A stretch of DNA of 64,000 nt from Verrucomicrobiota bacterium (GCA_016235595.1 JACRJX010000041.1:434001-498000), one strand, 5' to 3'; positions 1 to 10,035 are shown, counted from the stretch's first letter. Numbers and translations are program-made. The notes: a model not told the origin generated them from the sequence alone.

Positions 1-1506
1 CGTGTGACCGGCTCCACAGACGCCATCTTCTGCCGCGCCGGCGAAGGCTCCACGCGCCTGGACCGCGCCAGCAACCTCCCGCAACTCGTCTCGCCAATGC
101 GCGCGCAGTGCCACGACGGCGTGACCATCGGCAACGGCCTGCTCTACTGGTGGCCGTCCACGTGCGACTGCAATCTGACGTTGTATGGCATCACCTGCCT
201 CGGCCCGGCGGGCAGTTTCGCTTTCAACCGCAAGGCCGTCGAGTCGGAGCGGTTGGAACGGTTCATCGCCAGAGACGACAAGCTCGCGGCCTTGGACGAA
301 TCGCCCGCCGACTGGCCCATGTTCCGCGCGAACAACTCCGCGACTGTGACGACCCTCGCGACGGTTCCCGCACTGCCACACTGCAAGTGGCAGGACGACC
401 CAGCCGTGCCGTACACGCCGACCGCGCCGACCGCAGTGGGCGACCTGGCCTTCGTCGGCGGTTCTGACGGCATCGTCCGCGCACTGGGCGCCACGACGGG
501 AAAGATGCGCTGGAAAGGCTATACCTGCGGCGACGTGCGTTATCCGCCCTCGTTCTGGCAGGGCCGCGTGTTCGTCGGGTCCGGCGACGGTTATGTTTAT
601 TGTTTCGAAGCGAAGACGGGGCGGCTGTTGTGGCGGTTTCGAGCCGCGCCAGTCGAGCGGCGCATTCCGGTCTATGGCTCACTGCAATCCACATGGCCCG
701 TCGCCAGCGGCGTGCTCATCGTCGACGGCGTCGCCTATGTTGCGGCAGGCATCGCCAACTACGACGGCACGCACGTCTATGCGCTCGACGCCGCCACCGG
801 CCACCTCAAGTGGCAGAACAACACCTCCGGTCATCTCGATTCCGAATCGCGCACCGGGGTCAGCGCGCAGGGACACATGATGGTAGTGGACGGCCGGCTC
901 TACCTCGCCGGCGGCAACGCTGTCTCGCCCGCCATCTACGACATCGCCGACGGCCGCTGCCTCAATGATCCGGCTGTGTTGCACCAAGTATCGAAGAACA
1001 AAGTGCCCGGCTCCATCTGTCCACGCGGCAGCGAACTGTATCGGCTCGGCAACGTAGTGAGAGTCGGCGGCAAACCGCTTTACGCGCACCCGAAATACCA
1101 AGTCTATGACAATAGCGTCGTTAACAAAACCCTGCTGGCGGCGACGGGCGACCGCGCCATCGCATGGGTGAACAGCTCTGCGCTAATGTGTTTCCCGCGC
1201 AACGATCTGCCGGCTGTCGCCGGGAAAATCCTCTCCTCCTGGGGCAATCCGAAACTCCCCAACCTCTCCCCACTGTGGGCGAACAAGTGCAAAGACATCA
1301 TCGCCCTCGCCGTCGCGCCGAATGCCGTCGTGGTCGCGAGGCCATCGGAGTTGGTGGCGCATGATTTGCAGGACGGCAAAGTCCTCTGGACTCAGCCGCT
1401 GCCAGCTCCCCCGGTCCCGTGGGGTCTCGCCGTCAACCGCGACGGCCGCATCATCGTCTCGCTCGAAGGCGGCCAAGTGGTGTGCTTCGGCGCGGTCGCG
1501 CGGTGA
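1..1506 (+). CDS. PQQ-like beta-propeller repeat protein (3' part)
   Basis: The reading frame is open at the left edge, so the 5' end lies outside the window; at least 501 residues remain. The visible part holds several beta-propeller blades with the usual pattern of a Trp/Tyr-rich strand, a turn and an A-T/K-T-G turn, for example around VYCFEAKTGRLLWRF and VYALDAATGHLKWQ. This matches BamB/quinoprotein-like WD/PQQ repeats. No complete set of PQQ-ligating residues can be confirmed, so enzyme activity is not claimed; such proteins in this phylum are usually secreted and of unknown role. Two cysteine clusters (near residues 37-65) may form disulfides, which would fit an extracytoplasmic location. 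It converges on the next gene with a 36-bp gap. Confidence 0.8.
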   Translation, partial: RVTGSTDAIFCRAGEGSTRLDRASNLPQLVSPMRAQCHDGVTIGNGLLYWWPSTCDCNLTLYGITCLGPAGSFAFNRKAVESERLERFIARDDKLAALDESPADWPMFRANNSATVTTLATVPALPHCKWQDDPAVPYTPTAPTAVGDLAFVGGSDGIVRALGATTGKMRWKGYTCGDVRYPPSFWQGRVFVGSGDGYVYCFEAKTGRLLWRFRAAPVERRIPVYGSLQSTWPVASGVLIVDGVAYVAAGIANYDGTHVYALDAATGHLKWQNNTSGHLDSESRTGVSAQGHMMVVDGRLYLAGGNAVSPAIYDIADGRCLNDPAVLHQVSKNKVPGSICPRGSELYRLGNVVRVGGKPLYAHPKYQVYDNSVVNKTLLAATGDRAIAWVNSSALMCFPRNDLPAVAGKILSSWGNPKLPNLSPLWANKCKDIIALAVAPNAVVVARPSELVAHDLQDGKVLWTQPLPAPPVPWGLAVNRDGRIIVSLEGGQVVCFGAVAR

Positions 1507-1542
1507 GACAGGAAGTCCGGCAAGAACCGCAGGCGGCTTCCA

Positions 1543-4470
1543 TTATTTCTTTGCGTCGGCGCTCAACACGATGTGCGACTTCGCGGGGACGCTGCAACGG
1601 ATCTGGCCGTCGCGAAGTTTTGCAACCGTCGGCACGGACGCTTCGCCACGCGCCTGGAAGCAGCAAACCTTAACAACGCCCGGTGCCGTGACGGTCGCCG
1701 TTGACGCGGCTTTGTGCGGATTGTGGATGACCATCAACCACTGGCCATCCGCCACGACTTCCAGTGCGCGCAAGCCGCCGGGCAGTTCGTGACGTTTCAC
1801 CTGCGCAGCGGGCTGGCTATCAGCAGGCAGGACTTCCACGGTGAAGAACTGCTCCGTGCCGGCGGCGTAGGTCCTGGGTTCCTTTTCGCCGGACTTCACG
1901 CTGTGCGCGTCGCGGAGGACGATCTCGGCGCTGCGAAATTTTTCCGGCGGATCCGTGTAGAAGGTTTCGGATGGCTCTGTGATCGTGTCGGCGTAGTTGT
2001 GTTCGTGGAGCCGGACGCGCAGGCCGCCGTAACGGAACGTCGTTGCATCCAACTTTTCAATTTCCTTCTTCAGGCCAAGCCGCACGCGGCCGTGGATGGA
2101 ATACGCTTTCTCTTCCGCGAGCGGCCGGATCGAGAGCGTGCCGACGAGCCGGCGTGGCGTCATCAGCCATTCCTGCTGGCCCTCCCAATTCGTCAGCGTG
2201 GACTTGCCACCCCACGAGACGTTCTGGATGCGGTAACGCGTCGTCAACGCCGCGAATTCCCTGGCGACCGTGACGGCATTCTCCTCGTTCGCCGATAGGT
2301 AGCGGCAGACCCGCCAGCGCAAGCCGTCAGGCTGCAACCGGAACTGGCTCGTGACCACCTGCAACGCCGCGTCGAGCGGGAACCTCGTTTCCTCCCGCGA
2401 GGTCAGCATGGCGCCAACGAACGTGTCCTTGCCTTGCGCGCCCTTGCCGTGGTTGCGCGTGGTGCCGGCGAACGACCAGTGCCCAAACCGGCCGCGCGGA
2501 CCCTGCACGTCGCGGTCGTAGATGATGTAGCCGTCGCGCTGCGGCGCTTCGGGAAAACCGCGCCATAACGTCGCCGCGTAGATGGCGTAGTAATGGCTCG
2601 GTTTTGCCCACTTCAGCTCGACGTTGGCGACGCGGCGGTTCTGCGCCGCAAGCTCAACCGCCTTGGGCCGGAAAATGTGCAGCATCGAGGCAACGACATC
2701 CGGGCCGATGGCCGACGCTCCAGCCCAGTAATGCTTCCAGAAACAGTCGGTGTAATATTCCGGCACGCCGCCCGGCTCGACGTTATTGGGATAGTAGGGA
2801 GCGCTCGCCAGCACGAGGTCTCGCGCCACGCGGCTGCCGGTCAGTTGCCAGTAGCGCGCGAGGTGCGTCACGTTGATCTCGTGATAGACGAAGCACTCGT
2901 TCTGCCGGCCGAGATAGGTGAATGCGCCATCAGGATAGAGCGAATTCGCGATGAGTTTGAGAAACCGCTCGGCTTCGGCGTGCCAGCGCGGCTCATCGAG
3001 GATACGCGACGCCAGTTCCATCAGCAGCAGATAGTGAACGTCCATGTTCGGATACCAGCCCGCGCCATGGCGGTCCACCTTCTCGCCGTAGGTCTTGAGT
3101 TGGAACTCCGTCACCGCGCGCGCCGACGCCTCCCACTCCTTGCGTTTGCTCTGCGGGATGAGGTCGGGATATGTCTCGCGCAGCAACAGATACGCCTCGA
3201 ACGCCGGCACGTAGCAAAAGCGGTTGATGTTCGGGTCGTGGCCGGGCATGCCCTTGCCGCCGGTGCGTCCGACGTTGAGGTCGCCGTTACGGTGGTTTTG
3301 AAAGACGCCCTGCATCCACCGCATCGCCTGCGCGATCAGTGCCGGGTCGCCGCGCAACGGGCTGGCCGGATGGCACGCCGCCCATGTCATCGTATAGGTC
3401 CGTGTCCCGAACCCGGCAAACTGCCAGAAGTTCTCAATGGCCTTGTAGCCAGCCTCACCTTTGGGGAAACGTTGTTTCACGTCTCGCACGCGTTTGGCTT
3501 CATTCAACACCGGTTCCAAGTAAGGATTGCCCTGGGTTTCCACAACCGGCGGCAGCAGACTTGTGGTCGCACCACTCCGTGACGCCGTTTTTGGAGATGG
3601 TGATGGCGCGACACTCAGTGACGCGGTTGCTTTGTGCACATCGTCCAGCACCGCCTTCGCTGCGGTGCCCATGCCAGCCGCGACTGAAGCCTCGACGTCC
3701 TCGACGGCCCAGAGCAGCACGGCGCGTTTGCGCGCCACCTCGATCGGCTCCGACGGTATCGCCTCGACCTGCTTGCGCAGTCCGGGGAGCGTTTGGGCGA
3801 CTTCGTCGAGCGCGGCGCGGTTCTGCTGCGCCTCCAGTTCCTGTTGCCGCACGCGCGCGGCCTCTGCGAGCCGCCTTTGCTCTCGAAGCGCCGCTATCGT
3901 CCGTCGCTTGGCACTGTCGCGCACGATGCGAAAGTCGCCGAGCTGAATGTCCATCGTCGCCGAGCTGTGCGGCACGCGTGTGATCATGAACTGCACAAAC
4001 ACGATTTGGCCGAGATCGCGCACCGGGTCGCCACCCGTCGGTGTGATAAACCGCGTCAGCGACGCCTTGCACTCGCGCCAACCGGTGAAATCGAGCGTCA
4101 CAGCCTCGGCGGTGTTGACGTAATAGAGCGAGCCACGCCCCTGCAACCCCGGCGCGCCAAGCTGGAACTGCAACCGATGTCCGCTGCCGTCGCCTTTGAC
4201 CCAGTAACGGATGCTGCCGGCGTCCGTCATGTCGAGTGGTTTCTTGAATTGCAACGTCGCCCACGTGAACTCGAACGGCGCGAACGCACTGCGCCAGTGA
4301 TGAACACCCGTGCGCGGCCCTTCGTCCGCTTGCGGCTCGAACGTGTTGTTGTCTTTGTGCCGCCACTGATCTACCAACGCCTTGTCGCGCGGCCAGTCGA
4401 AAGCAAGGTCGGCCGGCGCAGCGACAGCACAGGCGGTTGCGAGCACTAGAACAGGAAGCGTTGTTTTCAT
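1543..4470 (-). CDS. Secreted alpha-toroid polysaccharide lyase-like protein
   Basis: The 975-residue product has a Sec signal peptide (MKTTLPVLVLATACAVAA). Order of regions: a beta-sandwich carbohydrate-binding-like domain (about 25-190), a charged helical segment (about 190-270), an alpha-helical region resembling the (alpha/alpha) toroid of heparinase/alginate/chondroitin lyases (about 320-620, with GAGWYPNMDVHYLLLMEL and a Asn-Glu-x3-Tyr-His motif in NECFVYHEIN), and a C-terminal beta-rich domain. A lyase on an acidic polysaccharide is inferred from the architecture; substrate and family number cannot be set by eye. I chose the ATG at 4470; a TTG at 4479 would add three residues and overlap the upstream stop by 4 bp. 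It follows the GH-like gene by 5 bp and is probably co-transcribed with it. Confidence 0.72.
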   Translation of the reverse strand: MKTTLPVLVLATACAVAAPADLAFDWPRDKALVDQWRHKDNNTFEPQADEGPRTGVHHWRSAFAPFEFTWATLQFKKPLDMTDAGSIRYWVKGDGSGHRLQFQLGAPGLQGRGSLYYVNTAEAVTLDFTGWRECKASLTRFITPTGGDPVRDLGQIVFVQFMITRVPHSSATMDIQLGDFRIVRDSAKRRTIAALREQRRLAEAARVRQQELEAQQNRAALDEVAQTLPGLRKQVEAIPSEPIEVARKRAVLLWAVEDVEASVAAGMGTAAKAVLDDVHKATASLSVAPSPSPKTASRSGATTSLLPPVVETQGNPYLEPVLNEAKRVRDVKQRFPKGEAGYKAIENFWQFAGFGTRTYTMTWAACHPASPLRGDPALIAQAMRWMQGVFQNHRNGDLNVGRTGGKGMPGHDPNINRFCYVPAFEAYLLLRETYPDLIPQSKRKEWEASARAVTEFQLKTYGEKVDRHGAGWYPNMDVHYLLLMELASRILDEPRWHAEAERFLKLIANSLYPDGAFTYLGRQNECFVYHEINVTHLARYWQLTGSRVARDLVLASAPYYPNNVEPGGVPEYYTDCFWKHYWAGASAIGPDVVASMLHIFRPKAVELAAQNRRVANVELKWAKPSHYYAIYAATLWRGFPEAPQRDGYIIYDRDVQGPRGRFGHWSFAGTTRNHGKGAQGKDTFVGAMLTSREETRFPLDAALQVVTSQFRLQPDGLRWRVCRYLSANEENAVTVAREFAALTTRYRIQNVSWGGKSTLTNWEGQQEWLMTPRRLVGTLSIRPLAEEKAYSIHGRVRLGLKKEIEKLDATTFRYGGLRVRLHEHNYADTITEPSETFYTDPPEKFRSAEIVLRDAHSVKSGEKEPRTYAAGTEQFFTVEVLPADSQPAAQVKRHELPGGLRALEVVADGQWLMVIHNPHKAASTATVTAPGVVKVCCFQARGEASVPTVAKLRDGQIRCSVPAKSHIVLSADAKK

Positions 4471-4475
4471 GGCAA

Positions 4476-7400
4476 TCAAGGGTTCTTCAACACCAGCCGC
4501 GGCTCACCCCACGCGGCCCAATCAAAGCTGAAATCACCCAGCGCGTCGGTGATGAGGCTCAGCACGACCGTCTGGCCGGCATAGCGCGTGAGATCGGCGA
4601 TCAGTGGTTTCCATGCGCCAGGGCGCAACTGTGCCGAGCAAATTTCGCGGCCGTTGACTTGCACGATGAAGCCAACCCCGGCGGAGTTCGAACCGTCGCG
4701 GATGCCCGCGAACGCCTCCAGCCGCGCGGGCGTCGGCGGCAGTCGCAGCAGGTAATCCACCACCATCCGGCCGTTCGACGGTGGATGGGCGTTCAGCGCC
4801 GCCTTCTTCACTCCGCCCACAATCGCATCGCCGGGTGACGGACTCATAAAACTGTGCGGCACACTTTCGGTCCCGTCTTCAGCGACCAACGCCGCCGTGT
4901 GCGGCGCGCTGCGAAGATCGAGCGGGAGATTGGCCGTGTGAGGCTTCGCAAAGAGCAGATGGAAACTTCCCGGCAGCGCGAGCGACACGGCGTAGCGATT
5001 GCCGCCCATCGACTCTATCCGCAACTCACCATCGGCTCCCAACGCAGCACGAGGCTGGCGCGGGCTGTGGACAACCACCCTGCGTGGTTCATGCGACTCG
5101 GCGACAACGCGCGGTCGAAAGAACCGCCCCTGGTCAAAGTTCACGTTCCCTTTCGGGCCGGGATTCGCTTCCAACCGCAGCACGATGTCGCGCCCGCGCA
5201 ACGGTGACAGGTCGAGCGTCAATGGCGCGGGTTCGGTTGCGGCGTTATGTGTTTCCGCCGCGAGCCGTTGTTTGCCGGCGCTTGCCTCGACGCGAAATGT
5301 AACACCGTCGGATTTGCCAGTGTTCTTGCGCAAGCCCACGCCGGAATTGAAACGAATCACCGGTTGTTTCGGCAACCGCAACCGGTATTCGACAAACGTC
5401 GTGCCCGGCAGTCCCGTGCCGCGCCACGGCGGATGAATGAAGATGCCGTCGGACTCCATTGCGACGTTGCCGCCGGATTCGTCCTGCAATGTTTGGCCAT
5501 CGCTCCGCCGCTCCACGCCATCGCGCAACCGCACGCCGGCGGCAACGCGGCCGGGGAAGTCCCAAAGCCGCGCCACCTCCGTATCGGACACATCAAGGCT
5601 GATAGTCGCCGTCGCGTCGCCGACACTGGCGCGGCGCACCCTGACGCCTTCGGGCAGCGCCGCGATATGGAACGCGTCGAGGTCGCGCGGCCATTGCTGG
5701 TGCGTATAACTCTGCGATGGGTCCAGCCCGAAAAGCCGCTTCTCGTCGTAGGCCAGCCAGCCAGCGATGCTCCCCGGCACGCGCGCTTCGCTCACGCCTT
5801 CGATGCGCCGGTAGATCTCGCGTTTGTCACCATCAACCAGCACCGCGCCGTTCTCCCGGCGCAACACCGCCCGCCCGCCGTCGGCTGAGCGGTAAACCAT
5901 CAGCGCGTCCTTCGGCCACGGCGTGGTGAAGTCCGGCAGCGCTTGCGTGTGCTGGAAGAACTGTGCTTCGGCGAAGAACGGCGCGAGTAGATTGCCCGAC
6001 TCACGCATCTGCTTCACGCTGGGGTGCGACAACGTCGGGATGACGCCAAAGTGGTCGTAACCGCGCCGCCACGCCTGGTAGAGCGGACCGCTCGACGGGT
6101 TGGACATGCCGAGGTAACCGTAAATGGCCGTGTGCGGCGTCAGGAGCGACGAACTGACCGGATGCGCCGCGGCGATCCAGCGGTTGTCCCACGTCCCTTC
6201 GGCGTGATTGAGGCCGGTGAGATGGCGCTGCGCAAACTCCTCGTAGCGATACGTGACCTCGTTGAGGCCCTCGCCGGAAATCGCCACGTCGGGCAGCGCG
6301 GCGCGCAGTTCGCGGTGGAGCGCGAGAATGCCTTCCGCGCAGTTCATGCCGTCTACGAGGCCGTTGTTGTCGTTGTAAATGCAGAGCGTCTGGTCAAGGT
6401 GGAGCGCGTCCACGCGATGTTTCGAGCAGAACTCCTTCATCCGCGAGACGAACAGTTCGCGCCACGCGCGGCTGGCGGGATTGATGTAAGCGAACTTGAT
6501 GACAGGTTGGGCCCGCTCCCACAGCCACCAGAGCGGCTCGTTGTTGAAACAACCGCGCATGTGCTGGTACTTGAATTTCTCGTAAAGCGGATGCAGCGGG
6601 TCGCAGCCGAAGTAGTTGACGTGCGGCATGACGCGGAAGCCGAGCGCGTGCGCCCGCTCGTTCCACGGCCCAAACTTCTCGCCCGCGGTGTAGTCGGGAT
6701 AATTGCGGTCGTAGCCGTCGCGCCGCCAACCCGGCACGTAGAGCAGCGTCTGCTCCGGCTTCAGCCGTTTGGCCAGTTCATCGAGCAGTTCCATCTCCAT
6801 CGGCACGATGATGACGGCGCGAATATCACGCGCCCACTTCGGTTGTGTCGCGCGCGCCGCGGCAAGGTCAAACGCCTTTTCCGCCCACTCACGGTAGAGC
6901 CGCGCGCCTTCGAGCCACGAGCCGCGATACGGCCGCAGCCGCCACGAGACCGACTTCAATTCACGCGCATTGGCGAACGGCGCAGGCGCCTGAGTTTCAA
7001 AGGAGAGCGTCATGCGGCCGGCGCGACGGCGCACGACCAGTTCCTTGAACTGCATCGTCGTGTCGTCGCTCATCACGAGAAAACCGCCGCGGTTGCCCTG
7101 AAGCAACACGAACTGCGCCTCCCAGCCCATCGGCCATGTGAAATGCTGTTCGCCATCGGGCGTTCCCGGTCCAAACCTCAACCCGCTGCGGCCCGGCACA
7201 ATCACTTCGATATCCTTGGCCAGTTCCGCAATACCCCATGACACGCCGATCAGTGGCGGTGTTTTAACGCAGGCTTCCTGGCGGACGACAATGTCGTTGT
7301 CTTCGGTCGAGATGTGTTGCGTGACCCGGACGGCCTCGCCGGCCGCCAACACTTTGTCGCGCGCCACGCGCGCACCCGTTGGCGGCGTGGCTCCACGGGG

Positions 7401-7535
7401 TGCCACAAGCGTCTCGCCTGTAAGCCGGTTATGCAGACGCACCAGCACGCCATCCCGCGTCCAGTCAGGTGTAACGTCCTGAGCGGCGGCAAGGCTGGCT
7501 GCCAATGCAAAGACGATGAAAGTGCAAGCGCGCAT
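4476..7535 (-). CDS. Secreted glycoside hydrolase-like protein (DUF6259-like)
   Basis: The 1019-residue product starts with a signal peptide (MRACTFIVFALAASLAAAQ). An N-terminal beta-sandwich (about 25-215) is followed by a TIM-barrel-like region (about 220-560). Acidic residues sit at barrel strand ends, in HVDALHLDQT and in VAISGEGLNEVTY, which are plausible catalytic Asp and Glu. The C-terminal third has two jelly-roll-like modules (near 660-820 and 870-1010) of the kind found as sugar-binding domains. The layout resembles the DUF6259 proteins related to clan GH-D/GH36-like hydrolases; the substrate is not predictable. Its short spacing to the lyase-like gene suggests a two-gene polysaccharide-degradation unit. 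No SusC/SusD or transporter genes lie beside it. Confidence 0.72.
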   Translation of the reverse strand: MRACTFIVFALAASLAAAQDVTPDWTRDGVLVRLHNRLTGETLVAPRGATPPTGARVARDKVLAAGEAVRVTQHISTEDNDIVVRQEACVKTPPLIGVSWGIAELAKDIEVIVPGRSGLRFGPGTPDGEQHFTWPMGWEAQFVLLQGNRGGFLVMSDDTTMQFKELVVRRRAGRMTLSFETQAPAPFANARELKSVSWRLRPYRGSWLEGARLYREWAEKAFDLAAARATQPKWARDIRAVIIVPMEMELLDELAKRLKPEQTLLYVPGWRRDGYDRNYPDYTAGEKFGPWNERAHALGFRVMPHVNYFGCDPLHPLYEKFKYQHMRGCFNNEPLWWLWERAQPVIKFAYINPASRAWRELFVSRMKEFCSKHRVDALHLDQTLCIYNDNNGLVDGMNCAEGILALHRELRAALPDVAISGEGLNEVTYRYEEFAQRHLTGLNHAEGTWDNRWIAAAHPVSSSLLTPHTAIYGYLGMSNPSSGPLYQAWRRGYDHFGVIPTLSHPSVKQMRESGNLLAPFFAEAQFFQHTQALPDFTTPWPKDALMVYRSADGGRAVLRRENGAVLVDGDKREIYRRIEGVSEARVPGSIAGWLAYDEKRLFGLDPSQSYTHQQWPRDLDAFHIAALPEGVRVRRASVGDATATISLDVSDTEVARLWDFPGRVAAGVRLRDGVERRSDGQTLQDESGGNVAMESDGIFIHPPWRGTGLPGTTFVEYRLRLPKQPVIRFNSGVGLRKNTGKSDGVTFRVEASAGKQRLAAETHNAATEPAPLTLDLSPLRGRDIVLRLEANPGPKGNVNFDQGRFFRPRVVAESHEPRRVVVHSPRQPRAALGADGELRIESMGGNRYAVSLALPGSFHLLFAKPHTANLPLDLRSAPHTAALVAEDGTESVPHSFMSPSPGDAIVGGVKKAALNAHPPSNGRMVVDYLLRLPPTPARLEAFAGIRDGSNSAGVGFIVQVNGREICSAQLRPGAWKPLIADLTRYAGQTVVLSLITDALGDFSFDWAAWGEPRLVLKNP

Positions 7536-7586
7536 GTTGATCCCAAATACGTTTTTTCCGGTCGCGAATTGCGGCCGTCGGCAAAC

Positions 7587-8897
7587 TCAGACAAACCGTC
7601 TCGGCTGGCCCGTGGCGGCAAGGACACTGCCCCAAATCAGGCCTTCGGGATCCAGACGTTTCTTCTGGCTGACAGCGAGCGAGATGGGCAGATGCGTGAA
7701 GGTGCCGTTCCAAAACCCGACGACCATGTTGGTCTTGCCAGCCATGGCGGCGTGGACCGCCTTTCGCCCAAACTGGTCGCACAAAATCGCGTCATCGCAG
7801 TTTGCCGGCGCGCTGCGGATGTAGTAGCTCGGATCGAAATACTTCACATCCACGGGAACGTTGTTGCGTTTGAACCACGCGGCAATCTGTTCCTTCAAGA
7901 ACACGCCAATGTCGGCATGACGCTTGTTGCCCGACGCGTCTTTTTCGACCGGCAGATCCTTGAACAAATCCTGACCGGCGCCTTCGGCAACGACGATGAC
8001 CGCGTGACGGCTGTTTTCCAGATAGCGACGGAGCGCTTCGAACAACCCATTCGGTCCTTCAAGCGCGAAAGGCACCTCGGGAACGAGGCAGAAATTGACG
8101 TCCTGGCTCGCGAGCGTGGCGCCAGCGGCTATGAACCCCGCGTCGCGTCCCATGACTTTCACGAGGCCGACACCGTTGAACGCGCTGTGCGCCTCGCTGT
8201 GGGCGCCATCGAGGACATGGCGCGCCTTCTCCATCGCTGTGACGATGCCGAAGGTGCGCGTCACATACATGACGTCGTTGTCGATGGTCTTGGGAATGCC
8301 CACCACGGCGATGGGCAACCCACGCTTTTGCGCTTCAGTGGCCACATCGCAAGCGCCTCGCAGCGTCCCGTCACCCCCGATGCAAAGCAGGATGTTGATC
8401 CCGCGCTCGACAAGAAAATCCACGATAGTGTCTGCAGGCTGCGGGCCGCGCGATGAACCCAGCACCGTGCCGCCGTCCTCGTGGATTTCCCGGACCAATT
8501 CCTGCGTCAACTTGACCGGCGGCAAACCTGCCTTGGGATTCAGCCCGGCGTAGCCGTAGCGGATGCCCAGGACGTTCTTCACACCGTAATTAAAATGGAG
8601 TTCCAGGAAGGCCGAGCGGATCACGTTGTTCAATCCCGGGCAGATGCCGCCGCAGGTGACGATGGCCGCCGTGGTTTTCGCCGGATCGAAGAACAGTTTC
8701 TCCCGCGCTCCGGCTTTCTCAAAGAAAATGTCGCCGGGCAAATCGTTGTCGCCACCACATTCCACCTGATAGCGGACGCGCGCGGTGTCAGACACAAACT
8801 GCGCAACGCCATCGCCGCAACGGGCGGAAAGCCGCAACGGCGATGGGATGTTTCGGGGACCGAGGTTGGTGATGACCGTGTTTTCGGGAGTGATCAT
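7587..8897 (-). CDS. pfkA: ATP-dependent 6-phosphofructokinase (PfkA superfamily, long type)
   Basis: The 436-residue product phosphorylates fructose 6-phosphate to fructose 1,6-bisphosphate in glycolysis. Visible motifs: GGICPGLNN (83-91, nucleotide loop), GGDGTLRGA (174-182), catalytic PKTIDNDV (202-209) and MGRDAGF (249-255). The Gly in GGDGT is the ATP-type residue (PPi enzymes have Asp there), whereas the Lys in PKTIDND is the residue of PPi enzymes and of the plant/trypanosome-type ATP-PFKs. This combination belongs to the long clade of ATP-PFKs with an N-terminal extension, and residues 1-75 are indeed additional to the E. coli enzyme (about 320 residues). It lies 51 bp upstream of the hydrolase-like gene on the same strand, with no obvious functional link. 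Confidence 0.92.
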   Translation of the reverse strand: MITPENTVITNLGPRNIPSPLRLSARCGDGVAQFVSDTARVRYQVECGGDNDLPGDIFFEKAGAREKLFFDPAKTTAAIVTCGGICPGLNNVIRSAFLELHFNYGVKNVLGIRYGYAGLNPKAGLPPVKLTQELVREIHEDGGTVLGSSRGPQPADTIVDFLVERGINILLCIGGDGTLRGACDVATEAQKRGLPIAVVGIPKTIDNDVMYVTRTFGIVTAMEKARHVLDGAHSEAHSAFNGVGLVKVMGRDAGFIAAGATLASQDVNFCLVPEVPFALEGPNGLFEALRRYLENSRHAVIVVAEGAGQDLFKDLPVEKDASGNKRHADIGVFLKEQIAAWFKRNNVPVDVKYFDPSYYIRSAPANCDDAILCDQFGRKAVHAAMAGKTNMVVGFWNGTFTHLPISLAVSQKKRLDPEGLIWGSVLAATGQPRRFV

Positions 8898-9022
8898 GGC
8901 TGACGGGAGATTGTTGCCATCAGCGGTCGGAGTTCAAGAAACTTCACACAGGAATCCGACACCGGGATTGGAACGGCCCTGACCACGAAATGGCGGCAAG
9001 CTCCCGTTCTTGGCAACCCGCA

Positions 9023-9925
9023 TCACGGGGTCGATGCCGGCTGGCTCTGCGGCATCATGGACTTGATCATCTCGCGCTGGCTCTCGATGAACTTCTCGTA
9101 GCTCTGCTGTTGTTCCGCCGTCAACACGGCGCGCAACGCTTCCTTCTTGGCATCCAGCATCTGCTCCCAATTGCCGGAAGCCGGCACGGGTGAAGCGCCC
9201 TGCCGACCGATGTATTGCTGGTATTGCTGTTGAAGAATACTGGTGACCTGTTCCTGCTGTTGCGCGTTGAGTTGGAGCACCGGCGAGAGTTGCATTAGCT
9301 CAGCCTGCGTCGCCAACTGCACCTGCTGACGCTGTTCGTCAGTCTTGTATTGCTGGTAGCCAGTCCACTGTTCGGGTGTGAGGATCTGTTTGAGTTGCTC
9401 GTCGAGGTTGAACTTCGCACCGGAACTCATATCCTCCGCCGTCAGCTTGCCATCGTACATTTTCGAGGCCATCTCCGCCTGTTGTTCGGCTTGTTTGCTC
9501 AACAACGCCTGGACGGCTGCGGCTTGCTCATCGGTCAAGCGCAGGCGGGATTTCAGGGCTGCCAGTTTCAGATCGGCTTGCTGCCTGACCGCAACAGCGA
9601 TCATTTTGCCCATGCCCGCCCGTCGCGGTGCAGCAGCCGGGTCGCCGGCACGGGAAGACTTCGGCTCAGGCTTGGCCAGTTCGGTCATGTGTTGGTCCAG
9701 TTCTGAGAGCAGAACCGACTTCTCCTTCCTCAACCGGCGGATTTCATTGCTTTGCTGGGCGAGCACCTGCTGAAGCTTGGCGGGATTCGGCGCCGCAGCT
9801 GCCGCACGAGGCGGCACGGGCCCGGATTCAGGAGGAGCGGACGGTTTGACTCTGCTCAAATGCAGCACGAACGCGAGGGCAATGACGCTCAACACTCCCA
9901 CAGTGGCAAGCAGCGCGATCCTCAT
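9023..9925 (-). CDS. Membrane-anchored LTxxQ (Spy/CpxP-like) protein
   Basis: The 300-residue product has an N-terminal membrane anchor or uncleaved signal (residues 1-24), a Pro-rich stretch, a short leucine-zipper-like coiled coil (about 55-85) and a helical domain with repeated LTxxQ-type motifs: LRLTDEQ, ILTPEQWTGYQQY, LQLNAQQQEQ and VLTAEQQQSYEKF. LTxxQ motifs define the Spy/CpxP fold, periplasmic proteins that sense or buffer envelope stress. It shares this exact order of parts with the product of 22272-23147 and with the C-terminal half of the sigma factor at 23218-24753, so the three are paralogues. It lies 110 bp downstream of an ECF sigma gene on the same strand. The role as sensor or chaperone is inferred. 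Confidence 0.8.
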   Translation of the reverse strand: MRIALLATVGVLSVIALAFVLHLSRVKPSAPPESGPVPPRAAAAAPNPAKLQQVLAQQSNEIRRLRKEKSVLLSELDQHMTELAKPEPKSSRAGDPAAAPRRAGMGKMIAVAVRQQADLKLAALKSRLRLTDEQAAAVQALLSKQAEQQAEMASKMYDGKLTAEDMSSGAKFNLDEQLKQILTPEQWTGYQQYKTDEQRQQVQLATQAELMQLSPVLQLNAQQQEQVTSILQQQYQQYIGRQGASPVPASGNWEQMLDAKKEALRAVLTAEQQQSYEKFIESQREMIKSMMPQSQPASTP

Positions 9926-10035
9926 AAAGTTTTCCTTTTAGTTACGTTTGAACCAAATCACATCATACTGCCGCTCACGCGGCAAAAACATCCAAAAACT
10001 GAAGAACAAAGCCATCGTGTTATTTCCTCATACGC

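Noticed and set aside
9971-9984. GCCGC/GCGGC hairpin as a terminator
   Set aside because: The stem is only 5 bp and the adjoining A-run is on the wrong side for transcription of the minus-strand genes.
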